Below, in pieces: positions 29,126 to 37,470 of a stretch of DNA of 64,000 bases. Both the position numbers and the translations under genes were made by a program. The notes beneath the pieces are model-generated. The model was not told the origin of the DNA, made no database searches, and saw only the letters and a program-made list of their open reading frames with translations. Numbering within the stretch: position 1 is the stretch's first letter; every line of letters begins with the position of its first letter. Source of the stretch: Synechococcus sp. PCC 7335 (GTDB lineage: Bacteria > Cyanobacteriota > Cyanobacteriia > Phormidesmidales > Phormidesmidaceae); NCBI RefSeq assembly GCF_000155595.1, contig NZ_DS989904.1, positions 566,477-630,476 of the forward strand, written 5' to 3'.

Positions 29126-29800
29126 ATGCCCGTAGATAGAATCATGCGAGTTCCCTACAATTTACCGGGCAGTCGCTCCTGGCAGTGGGTGAACATTTTT
29201 ACCCGGATGAGTCAAGAGCGCATTCTATTTCTCAATTCGCCGCTGACAGATGGGGTAGCGAACTCTTTAGTCTCGGCGCTGCTGTACTTGGATTCTGAAG
29301 ATCAAAGCAAGCCAATCTATCTCTATATCAACTCGCTCGGTGATCCGGTGATGTCTGGGCAGGCAGATGAGTCTGCTGGAATGATTTCGATTCGAGCAGG
29401 GTTAGCGGTCTATGACACGATCGCACATATCAAGTCAGAAGTGCTGACAATTTGTATGGGAACAGCCTACGGGATGGCGGCAGTGCTGCTAGCAGCAGGT
29501 GCAAAAGGGAAGCGAGCAGCGCTACCTCATACCAGCATTGCGCTAACTCACCCGACTACCCTAACTCGGGGACAAGCGACCGACATCAATCTAGAAGCGA
29601 CAGAGGTGCTAGCCAAGCGTAAGCTGATTCAGCAGATCTTAGCAAACAGTACTGGTCAAAGTGCTGAAAAGATTGCGAAAGATATGGAGCGGATGTTTTA
29701 TCTTTCTCCGACTGAAGCCAAAGAATATGGACTGATCGATCGAGTCATTGAGAATCCGGCTCTAGCTAGATCCTCCGTTCCAGCACTATCCGAAGCCTAA
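29126..29800 (+). CDS. second inactive ClpP-family subunit
   Basis: The 224-residue product is also ClpP-like (MSQERILFLNSPLTDGVANS, INSLGDPVMSGQADESAGMI) and also lacks the triad. The catalytic Ser is Gly (CMGTAYGMAAVLL), the His position is Thr with a neighbouring His (IALTHPTT), and the Asp is Met (MERMFYLS). The insert after INSLGD is longer than in active ClpP. It lies between clpR and the active clpP gene with short gaps (3 and 40 bases), so all three are probably one transcript. It may occupy a position in a mixed ring or act as a regulatory subunit; its role is not known to me. Confidence 0.88.
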   Translation: MPVDRIMRVPYNLPGSRSWQWVNIFTRMSQERILFLNSPLTDGVANSLVSALLYLDSEDQSKPIYLYINSLGDPVMSGQADESAGMISIRAGLAVYDTIAHIKSEVLTICMGTAYGMAAVLLAAGAKGKRAALPHTSIALTHPTTLTRGQATDINLEATEVLAKRKLIQQILANSTGQSAEKIAKDMERMFYLSPTEAKEYGLIDRVIENPALARSSVPALSEA

Positions 29801-29840
29801 ATCCGAAGCCTGAACACGACCTTTTATTTCACTTTTTGCC

Positions 29841-30443
29841 ATGCCTATTGGAACTCCTAGTGTCCCCTATCGCCTACCTGGCAGCACCTACGAACAGTGG
29901 ATTAGTATCTACGAACGGCTGTTCAGGGAGCGAATTATCTTTTTGACTGAAGAGGTAGACGATGGCATTGCTAACGCTATCGTTGCCTACATGCTCTATC
30001 TCGATTCTGAAGACTCTACTAAGCCAATCTATCTCTACATCAACTCACCGGGTGGTTCAGTCACAGCGGGTATGGCAATTTACGACACCATGCAGTACAT
30101 CAAGTCCGAGGTGGTGACTATCTGTATGGGTCTCGCTGCAAGCATGGGCGCTTTTCTACTGAATGCGGGCACTAAGGGCAAGCGGCTAGCACTACCCCAT
30201 TCGCGGATCATGATTCACCAACCTTCCGGTGGGGTAGGTCGTCGTCAGGCGACTGATATTGAAATTGAGGCGGTGCGAATTGTCCAGGTGCGCCGCGAGC
30301 TAAATGAACTGATGGCAGCCCATTCTGGTCGAACTGTGGAAGAAATTGAGCGAGATAGCGATCGCGACAATTTCATGTCCGCGGAAGAAGCTAAAGAATA
30401 TGGCCTAATTGACCGAGTCATTGAAGAGCGGCTTTCTACATAG
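29841..30443 (+). CDS. clpP: ATP-dependent Clp protease proteolytic subunit, catalytically complete (ClpP3-type)
   Basis: The 200-residue product has a complete Ser-His-Asp triad: [21 protein letters not shown] and [19 protein letters not shown], plus [20 protein letters not shown]. It is the active partner expected for the ClpR ring (ClpP3 of Synechococcus/Synechocystis), degrading proteins fed by ClpC. It ends the plus-strand three-gene run. Confidence 0.95.
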   Translation: MPIGTPSVPYRLPGSTYEQWISIYERLFRERIIFLTEEVDDGIANAIVAYMLYLDSEDSTKPIYLYINSPGGSVTAGMAIYDTMQYIKSEVVTICMGLAASMGAFLLNAGTKGKRLALPHSRIMIHQPSGGVGRRQATDIEIEAVRIVQVRRELNELMAAHSGRTVEEIERDSDRDNFMSAEEAKEYGLIDRVIEERLST

Positions 30444-30502
30444 CAGGTGAGCTACGAGCTTATTCATAAGCAGAAAGGTTCCTTCTAAAGAGCATTTAGT
30501 CT

Positions 30503-30919
30503 TTAGTTTGGATTTTCACTTTGTACCCGCGCATAGTCGAAGCTATGGCAAAAGCTATCTACGCCTGATTTAAAGATGTAGATGGCAACGGGCGCAGCTA
30601 GTAGAGCCGGACAGTCGGTTTCTTGAGTCAGATGGTTAACTAGCGTGCCCGGCTGATGAGCAATCAGCGCATCGCGGAATTGAGCCTGACAGGCAATATG
30701 ACGGTAGCGTTTGCTAAAGCTAGCTAGCCACTGATCGTTAGTGTCCGGTTCCTGGCCAGCTCGCAGCGCTAGAGAGATGGCAGCATCTTCAATATCACCA
30801 TCACAATCTGCTATCTCTTGAAGCGCTGCGATTGCCTCAGGATAGTCAGCCAAACAGGCCGTTAGCTGAGAGATTTCTTCAAAAGTTAGGAGAATCATGT
30901 CAGATGTTGATAGAACCAT
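30503..30919 (-). CDS. hypothetical protein, Cys/Ala-rich helical
   Basis: I do not recognise this 138-residue protein. It appears helical and acidic, with ITFEEISQL-like start (ILLTFEEISQLTACLADYPE), ADCDGDIEDAA, and AAPVAIYIFKSGVDSF near the end. No membrane segment or signal peptide. Met-8 (30898) is an alternative start. It is convergent with the clp operon and 76 bases downstream of the glycosyltransferase gene on the same strand. Codon use and length make it a credible gene. Confidence 0.65.
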   Translation of the reverse strand: MVLSTSDMILLTFEEISQLTACLADYPEAIAALQEIADCDGDIEDAAISLALRAGQEPDTNDQWLASFSKRYRHIACQAQFRDALIAHQPGTLVNHLTQETDCPALLAAPVAIYIFKSGVDSFCHSFDYARVQSENPN

Positions 30920-30994
30920 GAACTGTAGGACCGGAAACTACAGTACCAGAAGACACCGTATCAGCCTGAAAACGCGGCATCAGAAGATGCCATG

Positions 30995-32161
30995 CTAACT
31001 AGCTGTAGAGTTATTAGGCCGGACGATAGAAGGAACAGCGCCTGAGGATACGGTGCCAGAAAGAATCTGGCCAAACCACTGCTCAAAACGCTCACCCCAA
31101 GCAGGCAGATCATATAGGCACTCAGCCTGTCGACGACAGTCAGCACGGTTAATCTGGTCGATTTTGGCAATCGCACCGACTAGATCCATTACATCATCAG
31201 GCGATACCAGCCAGCCTGTCTGGTGATTACGCACTATCTCGGCTAGTCCACCGCGCGCGTATGCAATCACGGGTACGCCACAGGCTAGAGCTTCAATGGC
31301 CACCATGCCGAAAGCTTCTGTCCATTTTGGTGTGACCAGTAGCGCCCGACAAAGTCCAAGGGCTTTTTGTAGCGCAGATGTTGAGAGAAACCCACTATAT
31401 TCGATGGGAACGGTGGCCTGATGAATCAGAGGCTGAAGCCGCTGCCAGTAGTTAGCGTCTTCTAGTTTGCCAAATATCTTCAGCGGCTGGTGGGCTGCGT
31501 CGGCAGCAGCAATGGCATCTTCTAGCCCTTTCTCAGGTGAGATGCGTCCAATCCAAGCAAGGGTATCTTCTGGGCGATCGCAGTAGTCGTACTGGCGAAT
31601 ATCGATTGCACTGCCAAAGAGGCGCCAACTGCGCTCAGGCATAGGAAAGGTTTGGACTTGTGATCGCGTATAGGCACCAAGCGTGCCAGGAAATTGAACA
31701 GCGGTCTGAGCGATCGCGTGATCTAAGGCATCGTTCAAAGAACCCATGCTGACGAAGTGGGCTACTGGAGTTTTGAGAAAGGATGCAAGATAAAATGGCA
31801 GCCAATCATAGGCAAAATTCACCAGCAGGTCATACTTTGACTCATGTTCTCTGGCATAGACCCAAGCATTCGCTAGGGCTGAGCTGACAGTAACAGGCGC
31901 TAAGCGGTCTTGCGTTTGAGCCGTTGGCTGCCACTTACCGGGTATCTGAATTAGCGCTGTCGGTGGATGCACTGCTACGGGCAAACTAGATCCTTCAGGC
32001 GCAGCAATATCAATCTGATGACCTTTTGCTCTCATCACCTGTACTAGGTTGATCACCGTCAGCTCGACGCCGCCGCCTAACCCAGAGCCTAGAGGACCCA
32101 CTGGCGTGGAGAGAAACAGTATTTTGAGCGGCTTTGTCAGAGTTCCTAGGCCCCAGCTCAC
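30995..32161 (-). CDS. GT4 glycosyltransferase, probable UDP-glucose:tetrahydropterin glucosyltransferase
   Basis: The 388-residue product has the GT-B fold of family GT4: N-terminal ILFLSTPVGPLGSGLGGGVE and NFAYDWLPFYLASFLKTPVA, and C-terminal IGRISPEKGLEDAI with the E-x7-E region EAFGMVAIEALACGVPVIAY. The N-terminal block and HFVSMGSL closely match, from memory, the cyanobacterial enzymes that glucosylate tetrahydrobiopterin (BGluT), which make the pteridine glycosides abundant in these organisms. Acceptor assignment is an inference. Start at a GTG; the family-like sequence begins about ten residues in. Confidence 0.82.
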   Translation of the reverse strand: MSWGLGTLTKPLKILFLSTPVGPLGSGLGGGVELTVINLVQVMRAKGHQIDIAAPEGSSLPVAVHPPTALIQIPGKWQPTAQTQDRLAPVTVSSALANAWVYAREHESKYDLLVNFAYDWLPFYLASFLKTPVAHFVSMGSLNDALDHAIAQTAVQFPGTLGAYTRSQVQTFPMPERSWRLFGSAIDIRQYDYCDRPEDTLAWIGRISPEKGLEDAIAAADAAHQPLKIFGKLEDANYWQRLQPLIHQATVPIEYSGFLSTSALQKALGLCRALLVTPKWTEAFGMVAIEALACGVPVIAYARGGLAEIVRNHQTGWLVSPDDVMDLVGAIAKIDQINRADCRRQAECLYDLPAWGERFEQWFGQILSGTVSSGAVPSIVRPNNSTAS

Positions 32162-32198
32162 GAATTCTAGATCTCTAGTCTATTGCATCTGTTCTATT

Positions 32199-32240
32199 GC
32201 AATCTGCTAGGTGCAATCTGCTAGGTGCAATCTGCTAGGT
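32199..32240. repeat. 14-base tandem repeat, three perfect copies
   Basis: GCAATCTGCTAGGT repeats exactly at 32199-32212, 32213-32226 and 32227-32240, in the gap between the DMT transporter and glycosyltransferase genes, 37 bases upstream of the latter's start. No function visible. Confidence 0.92.
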
Positions 32241-32424
32241 TAATTGAGACGCTATCATCGGCTACAACCGTCGTAGAACCGCGGCTAGCCTGACTAACTG
32301 ACAGATGAATTATCGACTGCTATGTGACTGCGCTCATGTCCATAGCTGATCAAACTAGGTAGTCCTTACTGGGTAGTCTTATAGGTCGAGCCGTTCGATT
32401 TCAAGATCTAGGACTTAGCCTTAG

Positions 32425-33609
32425 CTATCTATCCTTGTGTTTGCTTGGGCCTTGCGTTTGCTTGGGCCTTGCGTTTGCTTGGGCCTTGCGTTTGTTTGGG
32501 AGGCCAACAGGAAGCGCAAGCTGCTCTGATAGATAAGTAGATAGCTGTACCCGCTGGTTGATTAGATAGATGCTGATCAAGGTCAGCATGACACCCGACC
32601 ACTGCAAAAAGCTAAGACTCTCGGCTAGTAGCAAAGTGCTGAACAGCAAAGCAAAAACGGGCGTTAGGAAGGTAAGGGCGCTAAGACTCGTCAGATTACC
32701 CTGGGCCGCGATGTAGAAGAAAATACCATACGCGATCGCACTGCCAAACACCGTCGCATAGCCGATCTCTAACCACCCCGATAGCGAAATGCCCTGCCAA
32801 GCAGCCGGCTCACTCAGCGCTGAGGCAACCGTCAGCGGAATTCCGCCTAAGATCATATGCCAGCCTGTTGCTGCAACGGGATCAGCTTTTTTGGCCACAA
32901 ATCCAATCAAGATTGTACCGACCGCCATCGACAGCGCCGCCATCAGCATCAACCACTCGCCCTGCTGAAAAAGCACTGTCCAAATCTCTTGTTCAAGAGC
33001 AATACTGACATTAAACCACTCGCCTTGAAACAGTGAAAAAATCCACTCGTCAGGCAAGCCGATAAAGCTGATTCCAAGTAGGCCAACACTTAGGCCCAGC
33101 CAGCCTAACGGCCCAATCCATTCTTTAAACAACAATCTTGCCATGATCGCCACTGCTAGCGGCTGCGAGTCGATCATCACAGAACCTAACCCAGCCCCCG
33201 TACGCTCAAGTCCTTCTGCCAAAAATCCTTGAAACAGCGTCCCATCGACTAGCGCGAACAGCCCGATCCAAAGCCAGGCTGACCATCCTTTTGGCTGCTT
33301 CCTGCCGAGCACCACCGACGCCAAGACGACTAACGCACCCGCTGGCAATAGTCGCATGCTTGCCAGAAATAGCGGACTAGTCTCATTCATGACACCCTTC
33401 ATCGCTACCATCGCAGTCCCCCATAGGAAAAAGGGAGAAATTAGCACTAGCGGACTGGCCGCCAGACTCGCGACTGGCTGAAGGAGCGAAGGGATGCCTA
33501 GCGGCTGTTTAGCCACTTCATTAGCTACTGGGATGGCCGATGACGTAGCCTCCTCATTGGGCGACTGGACAGGCGACTGAGCAGCGTCTTTAGTCTGAGG
33601 AGCATCCAT
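32425..33609 (-). CDS. EamA/DMT-family transporter
   Basis: The 394-residue product has about ten membrane segments in two EamA repeats (first around LVLISPFFLWGTAMVAMKG, second around GWLEIGYATVFGSAIAYGIF with LTPVFALLFSTLLLAE). An N-terminal hydrophilic leader of about 45 residues precedes them and a basic tail follows. Substrate cannot be told; relatives export amino acids or other metabolites. The last about 20 codons are written by a 17-base tandem repeat read in three frames, giving KRKAQA, NARPKQ and TQGPSK in succession. See findings. Confidence 0.9.
   Translation of the reverse strand: MDAPQTKDAAQSPVQSPNEEATSSAIPVANEVAKQPLGIPSLLQPVASLAASPLVLISPFFLWGTAMVAMKGVMNETSPLFLASMRLLPAGALVVLASVVLGRKQPKGWSAWLWIGLFALVDGTLFQGFLAEGLERTGAGLGSVMIDSQPLAVAIMARLLFKEWIGPLGWLGLSVGLLGISFIGLPDEWIFSLFQGEWFNVSIALEQEIWTVLFQQGEWLMLMAALSMAVGTILIGFVAKKADPVAATGWHMILGGIPLTVASALSEPAAWQGISLSGWLEIGYATVFGSAIAYGIFFYIAAQGNLTSLSALTFLTPVFALLFSTLLLAESLSFLQWSGVMLTLISIYLINQRVQLSTYLSEQLALPVGLPNKRKAQANARPKQTQGPSKHKDR
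32444..32494. repeat. 17-base tandem repeat, three perfect copies, inside the transporter C-terminus
   Basis: CTTGGGCCTTGCGTTTG repeats at 32444-32460, 32461-32477 and 32478-32494, with partial copies on both sides. The period is not a multiple of three, so any gain or loss of one copy shifts the reading frame of the transporter tail. Confidence 0.95.
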
Positions 33610-33688
33610 TCTTTAGAAAGGTATAAGGGTGAGACAAGGCGTATACTTACTCTAAAGTAATGTTAAGCCCAGCGCACCCAGAGATTCC

Positions 33689-34549
33689 ATGATTTGGCCT
33701 TTTAAGCGTCGATACCGTAAACAGATCGCTCGGATTGAGATTTCTGGTGCGATCGCTGGCTCTACTCGTAAGCGAGTCCTTGAAGCACTTAAAGAGGTTG
33801 AAGAGAAGAAATTTCCAGCTTTGCTTCTCCGCATCGACAGTCCAGGCGGGACCGTTGGTGACTCGCAGGAAATTTATAGCGCCCTTAGAAAGCTGCAGGA
33901 GAAAGTCAAAATTGTTGCTAGCTATGGAAATATCTCTGCCTCAGGAGGCGTTTATATCGGTGTGGGTGCTCACCATATCGTCGCGAATGCGGGCTGTATC
34001 ACAGGTTCTATTGGTGTGATTTTGCGCGGCAACAATATAGAGAAGCTGCTAGATAAGGTAGGCGTCTCTTTTAAAGTCGTTAAATCAGGGCCCTACAAAG
34101 ATATTTTGGCTTTTGACAGACCGCTCACATCCGAAGAAGAAACGATTCTACAAGAGCTAATCGATGTTAGCTACGGACAATTTGTTCGGACGGTCGCAGA
34201 AGGGCGCAACTTACCTGAAGCCAAAGTACGCGAGTTTGCAGACGGGCGCGTATTTACTGGTGAGCAGGCGCTAGCACTTGGCATGGTAGATCGCTTGGGC
34301 TCAGAAGAAGACGCGCGGCGATGGGCCGCTGAGCTAAGTGGACTCGATCCAGAGAAAGCGGAATGCTTCACCTTTGAAGAGAAAAAGCCGCTTTTGAGCC
34401 GAGTACTCCCTGGAAACGATGCGCTTTTAGGGTTCTTACCAGCAGCTATGCCTGCAACTATGGCTCGAATAGAATTTGAGATAGAGACCAGTGGAGTACC
34501 GCTATGGATGTATCAACCAGCCACAATTCGAGGACCGCTTTCTAGGTAG
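33689..34549 (+). CDS. sppA: signal peptide peptidase SppA-type S49 protease
   Basis: The 286-residue product is the short form of the S49 family, which digests leftover signal peptides. The Ser nucleophile is in GNISASGGVYIG and the general-base Lys in VVKSGPYKDILAF. The substrate-groove motif LRIDSPGGTVGDSQEIY is present. I see no membrane anchor at the N-terminus (MIWPFKRRYRK), so it is probably soluble or peripheral. It is divergent from the DMT transporter. Confidence 0.92.
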   Translation: MIWPFKRRYRKQIARIEISGAIAGSTRKRVLEALKEVEEKKFPALLLRIDSPGGTVGDSQEIYSALRKLQEKVKIVASYGNISASGGVYIGVGAHHIVANAGCITGSIGVILRGNNIEKLLDKVGVSFKVVKSGPYKDILAFDRPLTSEEETILQELIDVSYGQFVRTVAEGRNLPEAKVREFADGRVFTGEQALALGMVDRLGSEEDARRWAAELSGLDPEKAECFTFEEKKPLLSRVLPGNDALLGFLPAAMPATMARIEFEIETSGVPLWMYQPATIRGPLSR

Positions 34550-34634
34550 GACAGAGACACCACGAATCGGGACGCCACTAATGGTTAAATGGTGACGATA
34601 GGTAGACGATAGGTAACAGAAGGAAGGTATCGCT

Positions 34635-35015
34635 GTGGACTGGCAGATACACGCCATTCGGGGGGCAACCACCGTTTCAGAGAATTCGACAGAGGCGATG
34701 GCTATAGCGGTCAATGAACTACTTGACGCGCTAGAGTCAAATAACCCACTCGATACCAGCAAGATCGTGAGTGTGACGTTCTCGGTGACCAGGGACTTAG
34801 ATGCTGTGTTCCCAGCCGCGATCGCCCGCAAACGTCCTGCATGGGACAGCGTTCCCCTCTTAGACGTTCAGCAAATGCACGTTGAAGGCAGCTTACCAAA
34901 ATGTATCCGGTTCCTGTTGCACATTTATCTACCAATCCACCATACTGATGTTAACCATATCTACTTGCGTGGAGCACAGAAGCTAAGGCCTGACCTGTGC
35001 TTGGCAGCTGATTAG
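34635..35015 (+). CDS. aroH: chorismate mutase, AroH class
   Basis: Converts chorismate to prephenate for Phe and Tyr synthesis. The 126-residue monofunctional product has IHAIRGATTVSENS, with the active-site Arg, then QQMHVEGSLPKCIRFLLH and the C-terminal HIYLRGAQKLRPDL, the standard AroH motifs. Start is a GTG at 34635 with GGAAGG upstream. It lies 85 bases after sppA, the same neighbour as in many cyanobacteria. Confidence 0.95.
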   Translation: MDWQIHAIRGATTVSENSTEAMAIAVNELLDALESNNPLDTSKIVSVTFSVTRDLDAVFPAAIARKRPAWDSVPLLDVQQMHVEGSLPKCIRFLLHIYLPIHHTDVNHIYLRGAQKLRPDLCLAAD

Positions 35016-35222
35016 AGAGCATAGCCGCAATTGTGCCTAGAACCCTGAAGGTCCTCTAAGGGGCGCTTGGTCAGGCGCAGCCATAAAGTTTGTTATAGCT
35101 TCGCATCGTACTTTTGAAGGAGCATCAACTGCGCAAAGTCCTTCTAGAGACTATTCAAGAGAGAGCATCTAGCGCCTTAACATTTCTTTTGTCATACCTA
35201 AAGTACAAAAGGAATATTTAAT

Positions 35223-35702
35223 ATGGTTACCGGCTCTACATCTTCTACCAGTCAAGAAGTCCCTAGCGATATCTCTCAAGAACTCGCTGCTTTCAAAGCG
35301 CTTACCACAGACGAAAAGCTAGGTCTTCTTTGGGTCGTATATGAAAATATGGGTGGCTCAATTACGCCTGCTGCGCCTAGAGCAGCAGGTCCTCAGTTTA
35401 CAGCAAATCTCTTTAACTCAGTCAAAGGCATGGAAGAGGCTGACCAAATGGCATTCATGCGAGATCTAGTCGAAAACAAAAAGACTGAATATACAGAGAC
35501 TTACAGCACCTTTGAGGCAGACAACAAGCTGGTATTTTGGTATCAGCTATCAGAAGGGATGGCCGCCGGAGACGTCATTCCTGTTCCCGATGACTACGAA
35601 ATGTCTGGCGCTACCTCACAGGTATTCAACAAGATAACTGCTCTTGATTTCAACCAACAAATTACTCTTTTACGCTACTGCGTTGTTGATATGGGTGCGT
35701 AA
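35223..35702 (+). CDS. helical carotenoid protein (orange carotenoid protein N-terminal domain family)
   Basis: The 159-residue product corresponds to the N-terminal domain of OCP without the C-terminal sensor, i.e. a helical carotenoid protein. Carotenoid-contacting residues are conserved: Trp and Tyr in LLWVVYENMGG (as Trp41/Tyr44 of OCP) and Trp in LVFWYQLSEGM (as Trp110). Such proteins bind a keto- or hydroxy-carotenoid and quench singlet oxygen or phycobilisome excitation. No C-terminal-domain homologue or FRP is nearby. It is convergent with crtR, whose product makes hydroxylated carotenoids. A clear AAGGA precedes the ATG. Confidence 0.93.
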   Translation: MVTGSTSSTSQEVPSDISQELAAFKALTTDEKLGLLWVVYENMGGSITPAAPRAAGPQFTANLFNSVKGMEEADQMAFMRDLVENKKTEYTETYSTFEADNKLVFWYQLSEGMAAGDVIPVPDDYEMSGATSQVFNKITALDFNQQITLLRYCVVDMGA

Positions 35703-35816
35703 GAGTTAGAGGTATCTACAGCAATCTGCATTTAGCTTGACTGTTGCCTTCAAAGGAGAATACGCGCTCTTGACCTACTAGATAGTTGTTCGTTAAGCAG
35801 TGTGTTGAACTTCTAG

Positions 35817-35856
35817 ACTCAACCCCCCTGTTGGCTTGCAACAAGGGGGGTTGAGT
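35817..35856. terminator. bidirectional intrinsic terminator between hcp and crtR
   Basis: A long inverted repeat: ACTCAACCCCCC (35817-35828) pairs with GGGGGGTTGAGT (35845-35856), continuing with TGTTG (35829-35833) against CAACA (35839-35843), one bulged A and loop GCTTG. It lies between convergent hcp and crtR and can work in both directions, though the T tracts are short. Confidence 0.8.
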
Positions 35857-35903
35857 AAATTTGGTTAGTTCTTCAGAACGCTTGCTTGTTTACTTTCCAC
35901 CAT

Positions 35904-36821
35904 TTACTTTCCACCTTGGGGCTTCGAGTGGAAACGGATACCCAAAAATAGGTCGTACAAAAAGCCTAAGAAATCTTTTGTCTTTAGAAGCCCTAATGAC
36001 TGAGGCGATCCTTTTTCATCTAGTAGTGGCTTCATCACTTCGTAAGCAGGCTTGTACTTGTACCAAGGGATAGAAGGCCATAGATGATGAATCAAGTGGT
36101 AGTTTTGACCCATAATCAGCAGATTCAAAATCTTGCTAGGATAGACGCGGGCATTACGCCAACGATGCTGCTCTTTGAAAGGACGATGAGGTAGATAGTC
36201 AAAGAACAAACCCAAGGCTAATCCCACTACAAGCGCAGGTGAAAACCAATAGTTTAGTAGATACTCAATAAAGCCAAAGTGATAGGCCGTATAAATAAAT
36301 AGACCAACCGTCAGGCGACTTAGAAACCACTCCGTAAGTTCATTATTCTTCCAAAGCTTGCGCTTGAAAAAATAAATCTCATGATAGAAGAAACGAGCAG
36401 CAATTAGCCAGAGAGGACCACCGGTAGAAACAAAATGGTCGGGATCATTTTCTGGGTCATTTACGTGGGCATGGTGCTGCAGGTGTACTCGCATAAACAC
36501 CGGAAAGGTAAATCCCAGCATCAGGGCGCTGCCATGTCCAAGTGCCGCGTTGATGGTTGAATTTTTATGAGCTGAGTTGTGTGAAGCGTCGTGGATGACG
36601 GTGCCGACTAAATGCAAAGCCAAGGTGTTTAGTATAAAGCAACACCAGTGAGGCCACTGCCAAGAAAAATATCCTACTGTTGAAAAAACAACTAGAGAAA
36701 CAGCTCCACAGAAGATGAGAAGATTAGGGCTCACACCACCATCGGCATCTAGAAACCGCTTAGGGACACGTCGGGTAACCGCTACCGGTACCACTAGGGG
36801 CTCTACTGCCGCCGACACCAT
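35904..36821 (-). CDS. crtR: beta-carotene hydroxylase CrtR
   Basis: CrtR is a membrane di-iron hydroxylase that adds 3-hydroxyls to beta-carotene and related carotenoids, giving zeaxanthin, 3'-hydroxyechinenone and myxol precursors. The 305-residue product has the histidine boxes HDASHNSAH, HLQHHAHVNDPENDPDH and NYHLIHHLWPSIPWY, and hydrophobic segments between them. I chose the ATG at 36821, which has AAGGAG 7 bases upstream; the frame extends to a GTG at 36839. It faces the helical carotenoid protein gene. Confidence 0.95.
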   Translation of the reverse strand: MVSAAVEPLVVPVAVTRRVPKRFLDADGGVSPNLLIFCGAVSLVVFSTVGYFSWQWPHWCCFILNTLALHLVGTVIHDASHNSAHKNSTINAALGHGSALMLGFTFPVFMRVHLQHHAHVNDPENDPDHFVSTGGPLWLIAARFFYHEIYFFKRKLWKNNELTEWFLSRLTVGLFIYTAYHFGFIEYLLNYWFSPALVVGLALGLFFDYLPHRPFKEQHRWRNARVYPSKILNLLIMGQNYHLIHHLWPSIPWYKYKPAYEVMKPLLDEKGSPQSLGLLKTKDFLGFLYDLFLGIRFHSKPQGGK

Positions 36822-37470
36822 ACAATTGCTCCTTGACACCGCTTTTTAGAATTTCCGTTCTTCGGTAGTATACGCTACCCTTGATAAATAATAAAGTTTT
36901 ATGACGTTCTTTTAAGTTTTTCCAAGTGCGTGAAATGCAGTGCTGGTCGGTCTTTTATACATTCGTACACTGATGATCTGCTTCAATACAGTCAGGTCTC
37001 TCAAACAAAGATTCTGCGCAGAAGCGAGAATTAAATCCGTTCAATACTTTCATTGAAAAGTTGAAGGAAAGCACCATTCCCTATTGTCAAATCAACCGAA
37101 ATCCGATACAGGAAATCCTTTTTCACCACGTTTCTTCAACGGGCCGTAGATAGAGGTAAATAGAGTTTGCTATCTGTAGATGAGACTGTAGCGTAGACTT
37201 CAAGCCTATGGGTGTACAAAATCTGTTTAAAAGCTATCTATAAGTAGAAACTTCTTGAAAACTGACACTTATATCAATTACGTATTCTATCGCTGCTTTT
37301 TCCTTTCCAGCTTTTTTCTTTTCAATAGAGCGATCGCCTCTGGCTAAGAAATGCCCGTATCTGCACAGCAATTCTTGACGGGCTTCTTGAACGGCTTGCT
37401 GCTTTGTAGCGGACCTCGCAGTGGTATCGTTTGAGCAGATATCTGTTCTTATATTTCCACCCATAAACGT
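36822..37470. other. crtR-pyk divergent intergenic region
   Basis: About 650 bases containing the promoters of crtR and pyruvate kinase. AT-rich around 36880-36900. I see no repeat, hairpin terminator or convincing gene. Open frames on the minus strand near 37234-37482 run across the pyk start and look accidental. Confidence 0.5.

Noticed and set aside
30961-31176. Minus-strand frame of 71 codons
   Set aside because: It is an out-of-frame shadow within the end of the glycosyltransferase gene.
32199-32494. CRISPR-like arrays
   Set aside because: The 14- and 17-base repeats are directly tandem with no spacers and only three copies, and no cas gene is in the window.
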